A stretch of 8,106 bases of DNA from Lachnospiraceae bacterium UBA3821. GTDB lineage: Bacteria > Bacillota > Clostridia > Lachnospirales > Lachnospiraceae. Positions within the stretch are counted from its first letter, which is position 1; every line of letters starts with the position of its first letter. Of this stretch, positions 7,766-8,106 are shown piece after piece. The notes under the pieces were generated by a model that did no database searches, was not told the origin of the DNA, and saw only the letters and a list, made by a program, of their open reading frames with translations. The stretch lies in NCBI GenBank assembly GCA_002368865.1, contig DFDT01000201.1, positions 1 to 8,106 of the forward strand, written 5' to 3'. Made by a program: the position numbers and the translations under genes.

Positions 7766-7873
7766 CCATCCCACTCTTTCCTGCGAACCCCCGTCCGCAT
7801 GAACTCATACTAAATACCCTGAATAATATTTTAAAGTAATACTCAATAATTTTCCACAAATTTTTTTATTTTT

Positions 7874-7902
7874 TTTGTAAAAAATACACAAATGATTTTC
7901 AA
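7874..7902 (-). promoter_or_regulatory. Possible sigma-A promoter for the regulator-ftsEX operon
   Basis: On the minus strand TTGAAA (7897-7902) and TACAAA (7874-7879) are separated by 17 bases, 5/6 and 4/6 matches to the -35 and -10 consensus. The spacer and the flanks are AT-rich. This would leave an untranslated leader of roughly 100 bases before the ATG at 7765. The surroundings are so AT-rich that chance matches are likely, so this is tentative. Confidence 0.35.
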
Positions 7903-7936
7903 CCTCTTCCTGCCTTTTTTCCGGCTGCTCAATTTC

Positions 7937-7977
7937 GTTTACTGTGAACCGCATCCCCGAATGCTTTCATAGTAAAC
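7937..7977. repeat. Interrupted inverted repeat able to form a long hairpin
   Basis: The arms GTTTACTGTGAA (7937-7948) and TTCATAGTAAAC (7966-7977) are reverse complements at 11 of 12 positions, and the single difference is a G-U pair in plus-strand RNA. Inside them, GCAT (7951-7954) and ATGC (7961-7964) pair around the six-base loop CCCCGA, leaving only CC opposite T unpaired. No T-run follows on either strand, so it is not a typical terminator. It lies upstream of the candidate promoter of the regulator operon. It could be an operator for a dimeric regulator or a structured RNA element. Confidence 0.75.
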
Positions 7978-8089
7978 AAAGAAGAAGCTGCCGCGCCGTC
8001 CTCCACCCCCGGCCGGCCCGTATCTGCTGCAAGGCGGAATAATACCTTACATGGGCCAGTATCATAAAAAAGTCATAAAATAAAAAATG

Positions 8090-8095
8090 AGAGGA
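8090..8095 (+). promoter_or_regulatory. Ribosome binding site of a probable divergent gene
   Basis: AGAGGA lies seven bases before an ATG at 8103-8105. The spacing and sequence match the binding sites used by the minus-strand genes here, for instance that of the M23 hydrolase gene. Confidence 0.5.
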
Positions 8096-8102
8096 CACGC
8101 TC

Positions 8103-8106
8103 ATGC
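8103..8106 (+). CDS. Probable start of a divergent gene, cut by the window edge
   Basis: Only an ATG and one further base are visible. The case for a gene is the well-placed AGAGGA seven bases upstream and the AT-rich sequence before it. The product cannot be judged. An ATG at 8087 in another frame also remains open to the edge but has no ribosome binding site. Confidence 0.4.

Larger units (their letters stand above)
7766..8102. other. Non-coding divergent regulatory region
   Basis: This stretch of about 337 bases lies between the regulator gene (minus strand) and a probable plus-strand gene at the right edge. It is a compositional mosaic: about 7801-7900 is very AT-rich with long T and A runs, 7937-7977 is a hairpin-forming inverted repeat, about 7989-8020 is very GC-rich, and 8060-8090 is AT-rich again. 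No open frame here has both a useful length and a ribosome binding site. A two-way promoter region is the simplest reading. Confidence 0.7.

Noticed and set aside
7860..7886. T-run and A-run (T8-GT-A6 region) considered as a terminator
   Set aside because: The arms pair only through A-T bases with no GC stem, and no gene ends here on either strand.
8051..8083. Ten-codon plus-strand frame (MGQYHKKVIK) before the probable divergent gene, considered as a leader peptide
   Set aside because: No well-placed ribosome binding site, no run of regulatory codons and no attenuator structure after it.
1..8106. CRISPR arrays, insertion sequences, tRNA or rRNA genes
   Set aside because: No regularly spaced repeats, transposase-like protein, terminal inverted repeats around any gene, or cloverleaf sequences were recognised.

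Overview
The window looks like a chromosomal segment of a Gram-positive anaerobe of the class Clostridia, most likely Lachnospiraceae. The lineage is inferred from protein flavour and gene order; there is no rRNA to confirm it. Seven genes, all on the minus strand, run from right to left and fill positions 1 to about 7765. Gaps are 4 to 55 bases, with one 11-base overlap and no convincing terminator between genes, so they could be read as one operon. In transcription order they are: a CdaR/PucR-family regulator, ftsE, ftsX, a secreted coiled-coil M23 peptidase, a membrane-anchored PDZ/S41 protease, a multi-spanning GtrII-like membrane protein, and the N-terminal third of uvrB, cut by the left window edge.

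The core is a cell-wall remodelling module. FtsE (ATPase) and FtsX (membrane part with a large outer loop) form the divisome complex that, in other bacteria, activates peptidoglycan hydrolysis from inside the cell. The next gene encodes a plausible client: a signal peptide, a PcsB-like coiled coil and a LytM/M23 domain with a complete zinc site. The following S41 protease has an intact Ser/Lys/Gln catalytic set and could process or remove this hydrolase or other envelope proteins. From memory, Bacillus subtilis also keeps ftsEX, ctpB and uvrBA close together, so most of this order looks ancestral.

Two members stand out. The GtrII-like gene (714-2417) sits between the protease and uvrB and is visibly more AT-rich than its neighbours. 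The CdaR-type regulator heads a division operon with no sugar-diacid gene in view.

Positions 7766-8102 are a non-coding, probably divergent regulatory region. It holds an AT-rich tract with a possible promoter for the minus-strand operon, a striking hairpin-forming inverted repeat at 7937-7977, a GC-rich patch, and at the extreme right edge a ribosome binding site and ATG that probably begin a plus-strand gene. I see no mobile element, CRISPR array, tRNA or rRNA. Most of the window is conserved housekeeping sequence; I do not see an obviously new defence or mobile system.
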